From NCBI GenBank assembly GCA_907165135.1, contig OU015568.1:2736501-2800500 (forward strand): a DNA stretch of 64,000 nt, written 5' to 3'. The position numbers and the translations under genes are program-made. Positions within the stretch are counted from its first letter, which is position 1; each line of letters opens with the position of its first letter. The notes below the pieces were generated by a model that made no database searches, was not told the origin of the DNA, and saw only the letters and a list, made by a program, of their open reading frames with translations. Source of the stretch: Oikopleura dioica (lineage: Eukaryota; Chordata; Appendicularia; Copelata; Oikopleuridae). Shown piece by piece: positions 48,462 to 59,389 of the stretch.

Positions 48462-48955
48462 TTATAGACCCCCGAACATTATACCTTTACAAATCAACAG
48501 AAAATTTTAAGAACTTTAACGGTTCAAAATTTTAGAAAACTCCACTTCCGTTCGGTTCTAGAGCCGGAAGTTGACGTAATTTAGGTGTTATGGTGAAGTG
48601 TGACCTATCAAATTGATGCTCAGAGGATTTCCTATCATTTTTGACCAAGAATCAAGACCAACCGCGTTAAAATAAACCGGAAAAAAATGAAAAAGAATTC
48701 ATCACTTTATACCTTTTTTACATAATTTTAACGGTCGGTTTGACCAGGTTTGGGACTGTTTCTTCTGAAATATTGATTTTAGGATGACTCGAAAATTTGA
48801 TAGGTCACACTTTACCATTTTAACTAAATTTCGTCAACTTCCGGCTCTAGAATCGACCGGAAGTGGAGTTCTCTAGAATTTTAAACCGTTTTTGAAGTTT
48901 TTGAAATTTTCTACTGATTCTAAAAAAATATGGTGTTCGGGGGTCTATATTATAG
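48462..48955. repeat. Foldback repeat with arms of about 220 bp
   Basis: The left arm starts TATAGACCCCCGAACATTAT and the right arm ends GTTCGGGGGTCTATA. The arms also share CCACTTCCG/CGGAAGTGG and CTAGAGCCGGAAGTTGACG with its inverse. Together they form a long imperfect palindrome around 48700. Confidence 0.7.
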
Positions 48956-49859
48956 AATAGGGTCGGCCAAAAAAAAATCGACCTCGTGTTTCAATTACGA
49001 ATTACACATCATTAGAAAGAGGAGAACGAGACGATTCGAATGGTACTAACCATTTGTCTGTGCGAGTTGGGGAAATTTTTTTAGAATTTTTTGAAAATCG
49101 CGATTTTTGTCACTAAAAACGTGAATCTTGGACGTTTCTAAATATCAAATTTTTGGCTACGCCAAATATCAAGCCTTGATTGGCAAGTGATTGCCGACTT
49201 CGGTCAAGTTTGGCCACTTATTGCCGGAGGACCTTCCGGAGGACCCCTTACTGGAAGAAAAACTACTGGAGGACCAATAATAGAAAAAAATAAATAGCTT
49301 TTGAGGGCGACATACTGCCAATGTTGACCAATTTCGGTCACTTTCTGCCGGAGGACCTCCCAGAGGACCCCCTTACTAGAAGACCAACTGCTTGAAGACC
49401 AATATTCAAAAAAATATATAAAAAGCCTTGCTTGGCCTCAAACTGCCATATTTGACCACTTTCGGTCACTATCTGCCGTAAACCTTCCGAAGGAACCCGG
49501 GTGAAAGACCAACTCCTTGAGGATTTGTCTCTTAAGCCCGTCTCTTAAATTCAGTCAGGTACTGTCAGTGGGTTGCGCAGATAGTGCACCTCTAAAGAGC
49601 GGGTAAAGGGTGCACCAGTCACGCAATCACTTTGAGCAAGTCTAGAAATAAACAATAGAAAAAGTGCGGGCGAAGAGTGCACCAACGCCTCAATCTTGAA
49701 TCATCAAATCTCGAAGCGGACCTCGGCCCCCCTCTTGAATTCAGTTAAGTAAGGCGCAAAAACGACCCGTTTAATTAAATTAAGTCAGGTAAGGGGTAAA
49801 GCCGACCCGAAGGGCAGGAAAGCCCCGTCTCCTGAATTCAGTCAGGTAAGGAGCCGAGC

Positions 49860-51060
49860 CGACCCGAAGGGGAGGCCAGCCTCGTCTCTTGAATTCAGTT
49901 AGACTCGAAGGGGAAGCGAGCTTGAGCTGAGAAACTGAAGTTTCTTGAATTCAGTTAGGTAAGGGGCAAAGCCGACCCGGAGGGGAGGCCAGTCCCGTTT
50001 CTTGGATTCAGTTAGGTACGGGGCCAAGCCGACTCGAAGGGGAGGCGAGCCCCATTTCTTAGATTCAGTTAGGTAAGGGGCCAAGCTGACCCGAAGGGGA
50101 GGCCAGCCTTGTCTCTTGAATTCAGTCATGAAAGAGGCCAAGCCGACCCGGAGCGAAGGCAAGTCCCGTTCCTTGGATTCAGTTAGGTACGGGGCCAAGC
50201 CGACTCGAAGGGGAGGCGAACCCCGTTTCTTGGATTCAGTTAGGTACGGGGCCAAGCCGACCCGAAAGGGAGGCGAGCTTTGTTTCTTGAATTCAGTCAT
50301 GTAAGGACCAAAGCCGACCCGGGGAGGCAAGCCCTGTTTCTTGGATTCAGTTAGGTACGGGTCGGCTTGGTCCTTTACCTGACTGAATTTAAGAGACGGG
50401 GCTGGCCTCCCTTCGAGTCGGCTTCGCCGCTTACCTGACTGAATACAAGAGACGGGGCTGGCCTCCCTTCGGGTCGGCTTTGCCCCTTACCTGACCGAAT
50501 TCAAGAGACGAGGCTGGCCTCCCTTTGAGTCGGCTTGGCCCCGTACTTAACGGAATCAAAGAAAGGGGCTGGCCTCCCCTTCGGGTCAGCTTGACGCCTT
50601 ACCTAACTGAATTCAAGAGATTGGTCTTGCCTCTCCTTCGGGTCGTTTTCGCGCCTTACTTAACTTAGTTCAAAAGATGAGGCCAGCCTCCCCTCAGAGT
50701 CGGTCTGGCTCTGCACCTAACTGAATTCAAGAAACGAGGCTTATTTATATTGCGTTCTAAATAAGCCTCCGTACTATGGTAACTGGGCGTTAGCTTGGAA
50801 TTTCATTTTAACAATATTTATTGGCCCCGTCTCAGACTGAAATGCATGGACGGTGCTATCTTCCCCTTCGGGTCGGCTTGGCCCCATCTCAGACTGAATT
50901 GCATAAACGGAGCTGGATCGCCCTTCGGGTCGGCTTGGCCCCGTCTCAGACTTGAATGCATGAACGGAGCTAGCCTCCCCTTCGGGTCGGCTTGGCTCCA
51001 TTTCAGACTAAATGAACGGCATTACATAAACGAAGCTGGGTTGCCCTTCGGGTCGGGATA
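49860..51060. repeat. 57-bp tandem array followed by its inverted copy
   Basis: From about 49860 to 50350 a 57-bp unit containing CAAGCCGACCCGAAGGGGAG repeats eight or so times. From about 50350 to 51060 related units run in the opposite orientation, with drift in length and sequence. Because 57 is a multiple of three, the array gives an open frame on the minus strand repeating PPLRVGLAPYLTESKKRGS; I regard this as incidental. Confidence 0.75.
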
Positions 51061-51361
51061 TCTTTTCGACCATAGCACCTGAATTACAAATGACAGAGAT
51101 AAACTAAAAACTGTAATAGAAAGAAAAGCGTCTGTAGATCATTTTCGCAGAAAGAATTTTTGTAATATCTAAGATCAAAAACAAATAAAGCGCTCGTAAA
51201 CTCGTGCCTAAGCAAGCTCGCCAAGGTTCCTTAAGACAGTTAGGAAAACGAAAAAGTCGTTTAGAAAAAAAATGAGTGAACATGAGTCAGCAGGAGCAAA
51301 TGAGAGAAAAGTAGTGGCGATTCTCGGTTGTATTCATGTGCTCCGAGTGAGATTCATAAGA

Positions 51362-52245
51362 GGACTTCTGATTCTTTGAGGATTATTCAAAAAGACATTT
51401 TGTGCATCTTGAACCCTGTGTATGACTGTATGCAATTTCCAAAATCATTTAGTAAGCCTTTCTAATACAGACACTGACTTACAGATGATAGGTATCAGTT
51501 TGAGGACTTCTGATACTTTGAGGATTATTCAAAAAGACAAATTGTGCATCTTGAACCCTGTTAATGACTGTATGCGATTTCAGAAGTCATCGACTAAGCC
51601 TTTTTAAAACAGACACTGACTTACAGACAACAGGTATCAGTTGGAAGAATTCTGATACCTTGAGGATTATTCAAATAGACATTTTGGGCATCTTTAGCCC
51701 TGTTTATGACTGTATACGATTTTCGAAGTCATTGACTAGGCCTCTCTATTACAGACACTGACTAACAGATGATAGGTATCAGTTAGAGGACATCTGATAC
51801 TTTGAGGATTGTCCAAAAAGACATTTTGGGCATCTTTAGCCCTGTTTATTACTTTATGCGATTTTCGGAGTCATTGACTAAGCCTCTCTTTTACAGACAC
51901 TGACTAACAGATGATAGGTATCAGTTAGAGGACATCTGATACTTTGAGGATTATCCAAAAAGACATTTTAGGCATCTTTAGCCCTGTTAATGACTGTATG
52001 CAATTTCGGAAGTCATTGACTAAGCCTTTCTAATACAGACACTGACTTACAGATGACAGGTATCAGTTAGAGGACTTCTGATACTTTGAGGATTATCCAA
52101 AAAGACATTTTGGGCATCTTTAGCCCTGTTAATCAATGTATGCAATTTTCGGAGTCATTGACTAAGCGGTTCTAATACAGACATTACCTAACAGATCATA
52201 GGTATCAGTAGCAGGACTTCTGATGATGTCAGCATAATTCAAAAA
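51362..52245. repeat. ~143-bp tandem array, six copies
   Basis: Each unit contains TTTGAGGATTATTCAAAAAG and GGTATCAGTT. Copies begin near 51362, 51505, 51648, 51790, 51933 and 52075; the last degenerates. Confidence 0.8.
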
Positions 52246-53093
52246 GACATTTTGTGTAATTTGAACGACTAGAAACTACATTTATAGTGCTTAAGGTCAT
52301 TCAAGACCTCTTAATGATACAGATAGAGACCAACAGATCCTCTGTTATTAGAGTCTCATGAATATCACTGATGATATCCACACAATACTTAGTTAATAAT
52401 TTCTTATCAACGTTCAAACATATAGATAAGAATTTGAACCTTTTTGTCCTCTTAAAAGATTTTTTCTTCAATTTTAAGGCTTCGTAAAAATCCAGTAGTT
52501 TTATTTAAAAATTATTTTAAAAAATTCCCCAATTCATATAGATATTCTGTAAGAGCAAAGTAATTCCTAAGTGTTTAATCTAACTTATGAGCAAAAATTT
52601 GGAACTGAAACATCTCTCTTTATTGATTTATGAATGAATGAATACCTTGGTTATCCATATAAAAGGGTAATTGGAACAAAACACCCTTCCATAAAAATGG
52701 TACATGAGTTTTCTATTTCTTTTCTGTTTACTACCTGTAAACTTTAAACCCTGCTCTATTATCTTCTGTCATCAAATATATGATTTACCTTATATATATA
52801 GCGAATTTATTTTTTAAAGCAAGTATGTCAAATTCAAGTCCCAATTTTTGGAAAAAATGCCCTTCAGTGAGACCTGAGCATCGGATCTCGGCAATTTTTG
52901 GGTTATAAAGGTTTTTGAGCACCGCGAGTCCACTGAAACTGGTTTCGAAAGGATTGGAGATCAAAAATTTTTTTTGGCCGACCCTATTATAGAAAATCGC
53001 CGTTTGCCCAACTTGGAGAAACGGAGATCTTGGGCAAACGGCGATCTGAAAAAGTTTATATTAATTGATCATTAGACATTATTTGGCTTTTTA

Positions 53094-53600
53094 ATGTCAA
53101 TCCTGGCTTCTTCAACGCCAATCCTGGCTTCACCAACATCAATCATGTTTTCTCCAATATCATCGACACTACATCAATTATGGCTTCTCCATCGCCAATT
53201 CTCGCTTCACCGACTTCAAATATGGCTTCTCCAATGTCCATCCCGGGTTCTTCGACGTCAATCCCGATTTCTCCATCGTCGATCCCGACTTCTCCAACGT
53301 CGATCCCGGCTTCATCCATCTTCATCTCGGCTTTTTCAACGCCAATTTTATCTTGAAGAAGCCATGATCGACATTCGAGAAGCGATGATTGACAACTGAG
53401 AAGCCGGGAGTAACGTTTGAGAAGCTTGGATTGAAGTAAGTGACGCCCGGATCAGCATTGAAGAAGCCGGGATTGACGCTGGAGATTCCAGGATTCAAGT
53501 TTGAGCCACCAAGATTGACGTCTGAAAAGCTAGGATCGAAGTTTTTGAAGCCGGGATTGAAATAAGTGAAGCCGGGATTGACTGTGAAGAAGACAATAAA
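53094..53600. repeat. 21-bp tandem array with inverted half
   Basis: The left half (53094-53345) repeats a 21-bp unit like TTCTCCAACGTCGATCCCGG. The right half (53346-53600) is the inverse. On the minus strand the right half reads as repeats of NPGFSNV-type heptapeptides. Hairpins of GCCGTTTGCCCAA flank the array at about 53006 and 53665. Confidence 0.7.
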
Positions 53601-53839
53601 AGAAAATAAAAATATAATATAATATATAAGAGAAAATAAAATCAATCAATTTAAACTAATTCACATCGCCGTTTGCCCAAGTCGCCGTTTGCCCAACTTG
53701 GGGAAACGGAGACCATTCGGTCGTAGTTTCTAACTAGCTCCTAAAACTTGCGATTTAAAAATCCGAATTGATTCAGGGTCGTTTTTATTTTATTTTCTTA
53801 TTTTGAAAAATAGGCTTGAGATTTAGCAGTAGAAAAAAT

Positions 53840-54090
53840 GTTCCCCGGGCTGCCCTCGGGAATATTTCGTGCGGGAACGCGGGCAAACCGCCCGTGCCCG
53901 TTTATGCCCGCGGGAATCTTCTCATTCATGCCCGTGCCCGTATCTGCCCGCGGGAAAATTTGTTATAGTGCCCGTGCCCGCTTGGCTCGCGGGAAAATTC
54001 GTTTTTGTGCCCGTGACCGTTTTTGCCCCCGGGAATCTTAAATATTCTGCCCGTGCCCGCCCGCCCGCCGCCCCCTTGCCCGGGAGCCGC
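53840..54090. repeat. Right subterminal GCCCGTGCCCG array
   Basis: Units with GCCCGTGCCCG and GCCCGCGGGAA repeat five or six times; reverse complement of the left array at 48120-48310. Confidence 0.8.
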
Positions 54091-54349
54091 AAAATTTCGA
54101 ACTCTGGGTCAATCAAGCCTAATATTCTAAGAGAAGTGATCGCTTCTTATTTTTCTTGACCTTTTGTCCCTCGCATTTGACCCCGTTAAAATTCGACGCA
54201 ATTCGGTGCGCTTGACATTTGCTCTACTTCCCAGTCACTTCAGTCTCGTAACTTCTCATATTATTTCGCCCTGACATAACATTTTGCATATTTAATCGAC
54301 AGTCTAGCCATGGAGCTCATCAAAAAACCGTTTTCCAATACAAAAAAAT

Positions 54350-56081
54350 ATGAAACTTTTGAGTCTTCTCGCCATCTCCTCGACCCAGGGCCAGCTTCTT
54401 TCCCGAGAAGCGTGTCCTGAAATCCCAAAAATTGCTGATTTTGATGCTGAACGATACTCTGGTCAATGGTGAGTTGTACCGGGGTATTTTCTTTTACCGA
54501 AATTATTTTCGTAATCCGAAATGACATAGGCGGATTTCCTCCAAAAGCCGGAGAATTGGGTGGAAAAATATAAATTTAACGAAATTACAAAATCTTTTCT
54601 CTCTAAATATTTTCAAACTTTGACTAGACGTGTTAATAGAACAGGTCAAGTTTCATATTCTCCGAGGAAAAAATCTGAAATTGAAAAGTCCTAAAGCTGT
54701 CTAACGGCAATTGAAGTACATTTCTACTGACGGCTCTAGCGTAAAAAGTATTCGTTGGACCGGCTTATTTTTTGACGGAAATATATTCTTGAGCGTCTGA
54801 AGTAAGACGCCAGCTATTTTTATTTCGTTTTGATTACGCAAACCTTCTCTTATCAGCGATCAAAGTCAGACGAAAATCGTGATGAGACGGGGAGCGCGGC
54901 AGTGACAATGCGGCACGGTGACGCTGTGGCGCACCCTAGCCAGGCACGAATGAAAATCTCATTCAAGCGATCTCGTTTTGAGCAACAGGGTAGGGTGGGC
55001 AACAGCGCCACCACGCCGCTTAGTCACCGCCACGCTCATCGCCACAGCGAAATTCTCACCTAACTTTGATTGCTGATAAACCGATGAAAAATAATCAGAA
55101 TTGTCAGGAAAATAGCTGGCGCCCTAGTTCAGACTCTCGAGAAAATATTTCCGTCAAAAAATTGGAGTCCCTAATGGGTACTTTTTGCACAATCGCTGTC
55201 AGCAGAAATTTACTTCAATGTCCTCTAGACGGCAAAAATACTTTTCGATTTCGATATTTTTTCTCGGAGAATATAGAACTTGACCTACTCTATCACAACA
55301 TCCAGTCAGATTTTTAAAAAATTAACGTAGAAACGATTTTGTAATTTCGTTAAATTTATATTTTTTCCACCCATTAGAAATGATCCTTTATCCTCAAATA
55401 TCCACGTCATTGGGGGAATTCCGGAAAAGGTCATGTCCACTGTCAAAGCCCTACTAATCCGTCATGGTTAAGGTGGGAACAAGCTCGCTACCCGTATGCG
55501 TTCCAAAATCCTCTGGGCAGATGCGTCGGCGCCAAATATGGTGTAATTGATGAGTCGAAGATCAGCGTGCTCAACACGAACGTCATCCCAAAACCAGACG
55601 GATCCGGACTTTGGGAGATGCAATATGTAAACGCTTTTGGAACCATCGTCGATCCTGAGTTCCCAAACAAGGTACAATCATCTGCTCGACAAGGTGTTCT
55701 TTTTGTGAATCGACGTGTTGAGTGATTTTCATCCGCATCATAGATTATTACTTGTGCTTATATATTATTTTTCAGCTCAATATCAACTTCGACTACTTTG
55801 GCCCGAATGTCCGAGAACGAGGAACCAACTACTGGGTCATGGAAACCGACTACGACGAGTACACAATCGTCATGAACTGCGAAGGCCGAGATGATGGATT
55901 CACTGTCTCTTACGGCTGGCTCATGACTCGAGAAAAGGACATGCGAGTCCTCAACCCAAGACGATACGACGAGCTTCTTGAAAAGGCAAAGGGATACTCG
56001 ACTCTTTGGGCGCGACCTGAAGTCATCACTGCTGATAACACTGACTGTTCTTTTGACGAGGAATCTTATTGGCCAAACTAA
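54350..56081 (+). CDS. Lipocalin (apolipoprotein D-like)
   Basis: Three exons (54350-54468, 55473-55671, 55776-56081) give 207 residues. The signal peptide is MKLLSLLAISSTQG. The lipocalin GxW motif spans the first splice junction (RYSGQWWEQARYP). The second motif is seen as TNYWVMETDYDEYTIV, and the C-terminal helix contains LNPRRYDELLEKAKGY. Cysteines at CPEI, GRCVG, MNCEG and TDCSF fit the two disulfides of ApoD-type lipocalins. Likely secreted carrier of small hydrophobic ligands. The first intron is about 1 kb, unusually long here, because it holds a foldback element. AATAAA follows the stop. Confidence 0.85.
54557..55373. mobile_element. Foldback (MITE-like) element in the lipocalin intron
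   Basis: The left end TGGGTGGAAAAATATAAATT is matched at the right by the inverse AATTTATATTTTTTCCACCCA. The arms stay complementary for most of 800 bp, including AGGTCAAGTT/AACTTGACCT. A GC-richer palindromic centre lies near 54930-55060. No open frame of note; no clear target duplication. Confidence 0.7.
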
Positions 56082-56538
56082 AGAGGCTTCTTGACCGTCA
56101 CATGTTCTGTAAATAAAATTTGACAACAGAGAAAAATTTTGATTTTATTATCATTTTCCAGAAAGTAAACCTGATTTTTCACTTCCAGACTGAGCATTTT
56201 CTGCACTCGATACTGTATCGCGCTGAAAATAAGATATAATGAGGACATAATTGCTCATAATCCTGGATCATAGTAAGCATGGATCTTAAAGCGGGTAATC
56301 AGCGATTTAACCCCACCCAAGGGAATCGGATAGCTCCGTGCTTAACCATTTTTTAATTGAGGTACTCCCTTACCGAGAAGCTTTCGTACTTGAATTTCTT
56401 CGTAAAGCAAACTTGTCGAACCACTAAAAATCATAATTTTTCATGAACTCGGTCATTTTTTCTCACTAAGATAAATCACCAAAGCCACTTAAAACTGGCT
56501 CTCTAATCAAATTAGAGTACGAAAAGCAGATCATTTTT

Positions 56539-56773
56539 CTAGAGCCAAAATCCTATCATTCCAAGGACGATCATAACGCCGGTTTTGTCGAATAAAGATT
56601 TCGGTTTTTCGCCAGCTCCATCTTCCCCAAAAAGATATGTTCTAAAGAAAAAAGCTAGAAAGAACGAAATTCGAGTCGATTTTGTTCACAAGAATTTCTG
56701 AAAAGTCTAAACTCCAAAAAAGTGCTTACCCATCATGAAAACTCTGCTCGTTCTCTCGTCGATACCGGATCAT
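56539..56773 (-). CDS. Possible 48-aa membrane micropeptide
   Basis: Two exons (56773-56730 and 56641-56539) with an 88-bp GT-AG intron give MIRYRRENEQSFHDG followed by a loop and a C-terminal helix (TGVMIVLGMIGFWL). The basic N-terminus and terminal helix resemble small organelle membrane subunits. No family recognised. Confidence 0.4.
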
Positions 56774-57302
56774 TATTCGATCAGAATGAGCTTGCTATTT
56801 CACATTTTCAGAGTATTATCGCCGTCCCCACGGGCGCGGTTTGTCAAATTAATGAAAATTGAACTACCGAACTATGTATTCCATTTTGCGGTTTCTTTAT
56901 TTTTTCACCCTACTCAGAAGAAAGGCATTAATCATCAATCAACACGGTTTGTTAGTATTACAGCTTAAAGCTTTATTCATGATCTGAGAAAAGACAGTTA
57001 CATTTCCCAACAAACATGATCGCCTCCGATTCCGAATGCATCATCCCTGACAGAAACTCCTTTGCACTTTTTCATCATCGTATATCGCAAGCTATAGGCA
57101 TTAGACATTGCAGCTTTAGAAGGATTTCCGGTCATCGTTTTAATTTCCTCGCTCCCTTTTTTACCGCTTATTCGTTGCGTTTTTTACGAGAACGTGAATT
57201 TAATTTTTATCTGTGTATTTTCTCGCCAAATTTGCTACTTTCTCCACTATCCACGGTTAAATTACGCTTATAGTATTACTGCTACGATTCTTCCCAAAAC
57301 CT

Positions 57303-57954
57303 TTATGTTGAAAATTGATGATGAAAGCAACGTGAAAAGGGAACTAAAATATGTATCCTTATCCCATTTCCTTGAGCGCAGCGAACCACAACTTCAATAA
57401 ACTCGCCATTTTTCTGACACCCGTCGCAATCGTGAATTTCATCCTTGCAAACTTCTCCCCTTTCCAATTTCTTTGAGCACAGATGCTTTGTCGATCTGTC
57501 TGGTAGACATTTCAATCCACGAGAGCGCTTAATGACTTCTTGCGGCTGTTTGGAGCCATGGGGCGGCTGAGATTCCAATCGACCGCGGCCTTGACCGAAT
57601 TTGGATTGTTTCTTTGGTTGAAAGTATTTTCTCTTGACAATGGATTTCGCTGAATAAATATAAAATTAGGAAAAATATTAGTTCTCAAAATGGAAATTTT
57701 ATTCAATATTTTTTAAATAAATTAAATGTTTGAATAAAAAAATATTTTTTCTTTTGGATTTTTATTAGAAAATAAAAAAAAAAATTTATTTTATTTTTAT
57801 CAAATGAACAATAAAATCTTTCCTTTTGAGGAGCTACCGTCGTCTTTATCCTCCTGTCTTCATCTTCAAGTCTGTCTATATTTTTCTTCCTTATCCACCA
57901 GCATCCATCAATTCGGGCAAAAAGAAAAATAAAACTCAACCCTGAAATTCTCAT
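57303..57954 (-). CDS. Secreted basic, cysteine-rich protein
   Basis: The start at 57954 opens with a hydrophobic signal (MRISGLSFIFLFA). After an intron of roughly 260 bases, exon 2 (57649-57303) encodes a basic region (KSIVKRKYFQPKKQSKFGQG) and a cysteine-rich part (CLPDRSTKHLC, CKDEIHDCDGC). The phase-1 join needs a GA donor, at either of two positions near 57910; no GT donor fits. A 45-bp GT-AG intron near the C-terminus is also possible and would change the last residues. Family unknown. Confidence 0.45.
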
Positions 57955-58224
57955 CCTCTGCCTATGAAACAAGCTGCGCAAAGAAAAGCACTGGTTCCCT
58001 TATTTGTTAAAAATAATCACGTCTTAGCCGGAAGGAATTTAAATTTCCGCATGATTCTTTTACGACATTTTGAGGAGAATTGAAAGCTGTGGGATCAAAA
58101 ATCTAAATCATCTTTTGACCGTCTGCGAAAAAAAATTTTAATTTTAGATTTTATTCGATGGAAAAAGACTATTCACGTAAAGGAAAAACTCAGTCTCAAA
58201 AATTCTTCTTTATTCCGAATTTCT

Positions 58225-58512
58225 TCATTTGACGCTGAGTTGTCGGTACATGCTTCTCCTCGTCAATTTTTTGTTAATTTTTTCAAGGGAAATATAAATT
58301 GCAGTGAGAATAAAAGAAATAACGATGATCTTCAGCAGGTCAATTTCATTTTCTCGAAGCCAGAGTTTTTGCTGCTCAATCCACTCAGGCCAGGAGGAGT
58401 CGTGGAGGAAAACAGTTGCTTTACTGTCATCTCCCGGATTATCAGAATTTCTTAAGGAGATAAAAGCATAAAGGATTAAGAATTATTCAACTTACATAAC
58501 CAGAAACAACAT
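58225..58512 (-). CDS. Small single-pass membrane protein (80 aa)
   Basis: Two exons (58512-58496 and 58450-58225) with a 45-bp GT-AG intron. After HDSSWPEWIEQQKLWLRENE comes a helix (LLKIIVISFILTAIYISL) and a basic tail ending RRSMYRQLSVK. A TATAAA box lies upstream (about 58565) and AATAAA just after the stop. Confidence 0.5.
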
Positions 58513-59033
58513 CCGCGACAAAAATCAAATATCACAAGAAATATTATTTTTCTTACGCCTTGTTTATAAAGCAAGAACAATCATTTTCTTTTTTTATAAT
58601 TCATGTGTAAACCACTTTACCGATTTTAGATTCAGCACTTTAAAAGGACAGATTTTCAATACTGTCTGCTGCAAAAACCAAAAAATGGACAAGAAGCCCG
58701 TTTTTCTGTCCACAAAAGGAACTCGTTCAGATAAAAATGGAGAATTATGTCAGCTCACTCGAGTAAGAAAAACATCTAAGGAACAAAATTTGTTACCAAC
58801 CTAGAATAATAAATTCAGAAATCTACAAGTGCTCGGCTTATTTGAACACGTCGAAAATCCGCAAAACTCTAAATTGCGAAAAGCAACAGTAACTCGTCGA
58901 AAATAAAGGATGAATCTGTGGTTCATGAAATTTTAAGCTGCGTGACCACTTAAAAGTCCAATCTTCTGCCGCATAAAGTGAAAAACAGGCGCAGAAAAGG
59001 TAAATAATTAAAAACGGGATGGTTGTGGAAAAG

Positions 59034-59040
59034 TATAAAA
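59034..59040 (+). promoter_or_regulatory. TATA box of the peptide-precursor gene
   Basis: TATAAAA, 54 bases before the start codon at 59094. Confidence 0.5.
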
Positions 59041-59093
59041 TAGAATTGGATGTTTTTAATTTACCAGAAAAGGAAAATATCAATCGAAGAAAA

Positions 59094-59356
59094 ATGAGAT
59101 TTTCGAGCATTCTATTTATCGGACTTGCATTCGCTAGTTCCTTTCGAGATGCTCTTTTGTAAGTCAAAATTGGGAAGGAGGCTTAGGGCTATAATTCAGG
59201 AGTAATGCGATCGACGACGCTGCCAACCACGATCTACTGAAACGCAGCTTTGGTTTCCAATCGTACCGAAGCAGATACGATCAACTGATGGACAAACTCG
59301 CCTCGGCCGCAAATGACGAGAATTTGCTCGAAATTCTGGGCGGACTGAATAATTGA
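59094..59356 (+). CDS. Candidate secreted peptide precursor with a dibasic site
   Basis: Two exons (59094-59158 and 59200-59356) around a 41-bp GT-AG intron give 73 residues. The signal peptide is MRFSSILFIGLAFASS. A short spacer (FRDALLSNAIDDAANHDLL) ends at KR, followed by a 37-residue C-terminal part starting SFGFQSYRSRYDQLMDKL and ending LLEILGGLNN. Signal, spacer, KR and a compact helical peptide are the usual layout of a prohormone. There is no amidation glycine at a cleavage site, and no family match. TATA upstream and AATAAA downstream support a real gene. Confidence 0.6.
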
Positions 59357-59389
59357 ATTTTCAATATTTTTTTTCTTCAATAAAAAGGT

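Larger units (their letters stand above)
48951..52997. mobile_element. Possible nested element with ~25-bp inverted ends
   Basis: TATAGAATAGGGTCGGCCAA near 48951 is matched by the inverse TTGGCCGACCCTATTATAG near 52975. The 4-kb interior consists mainly of tandem arrays. No clear target duplication was seen. Confidence 0.45.
48106..54106. mobile_element. 6,001-bp hAT-like composite element with 8-bp target duplication
   Basis: The element begins CAGAGTTCGAAAT and ends with the inverse ATTTCGAACTCTG. It is flanked by the identical 8-mer GGTCAATC (48098-48105 and 54107-54114). Both ends continue inward as GC-rich arrays of CGGGCACGGGCA-type units in opposite orientation. The interior is made of nested inverted repeats and tandem arrays, listed separately. 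No transposase frame is visible. The ends match the 24160-25177 element at CAGAGTT and share the same design: short repeats just inside the termini. Confidence 0.78.

Noticed and set aside
49899-50330. 143-residue repetitive open frame on the minus strand
   Set aside because: It is produced by a 57-bp tandem repeat inside a transposon-like element. No promoter, signal or splice evidence.
53322-53645. Open frame with NPGFSNV-like heptapeptide repeats
   Set aside because: Artefact of the 21-bp array; the mirrored half gives another repeat frame on the opposite strand.
57016-57273. 85-residue plus-strand open frame
   Set aside because: No TATA, splice or motif support, and it abuts the 3' end of a better supported minus-strand gene.
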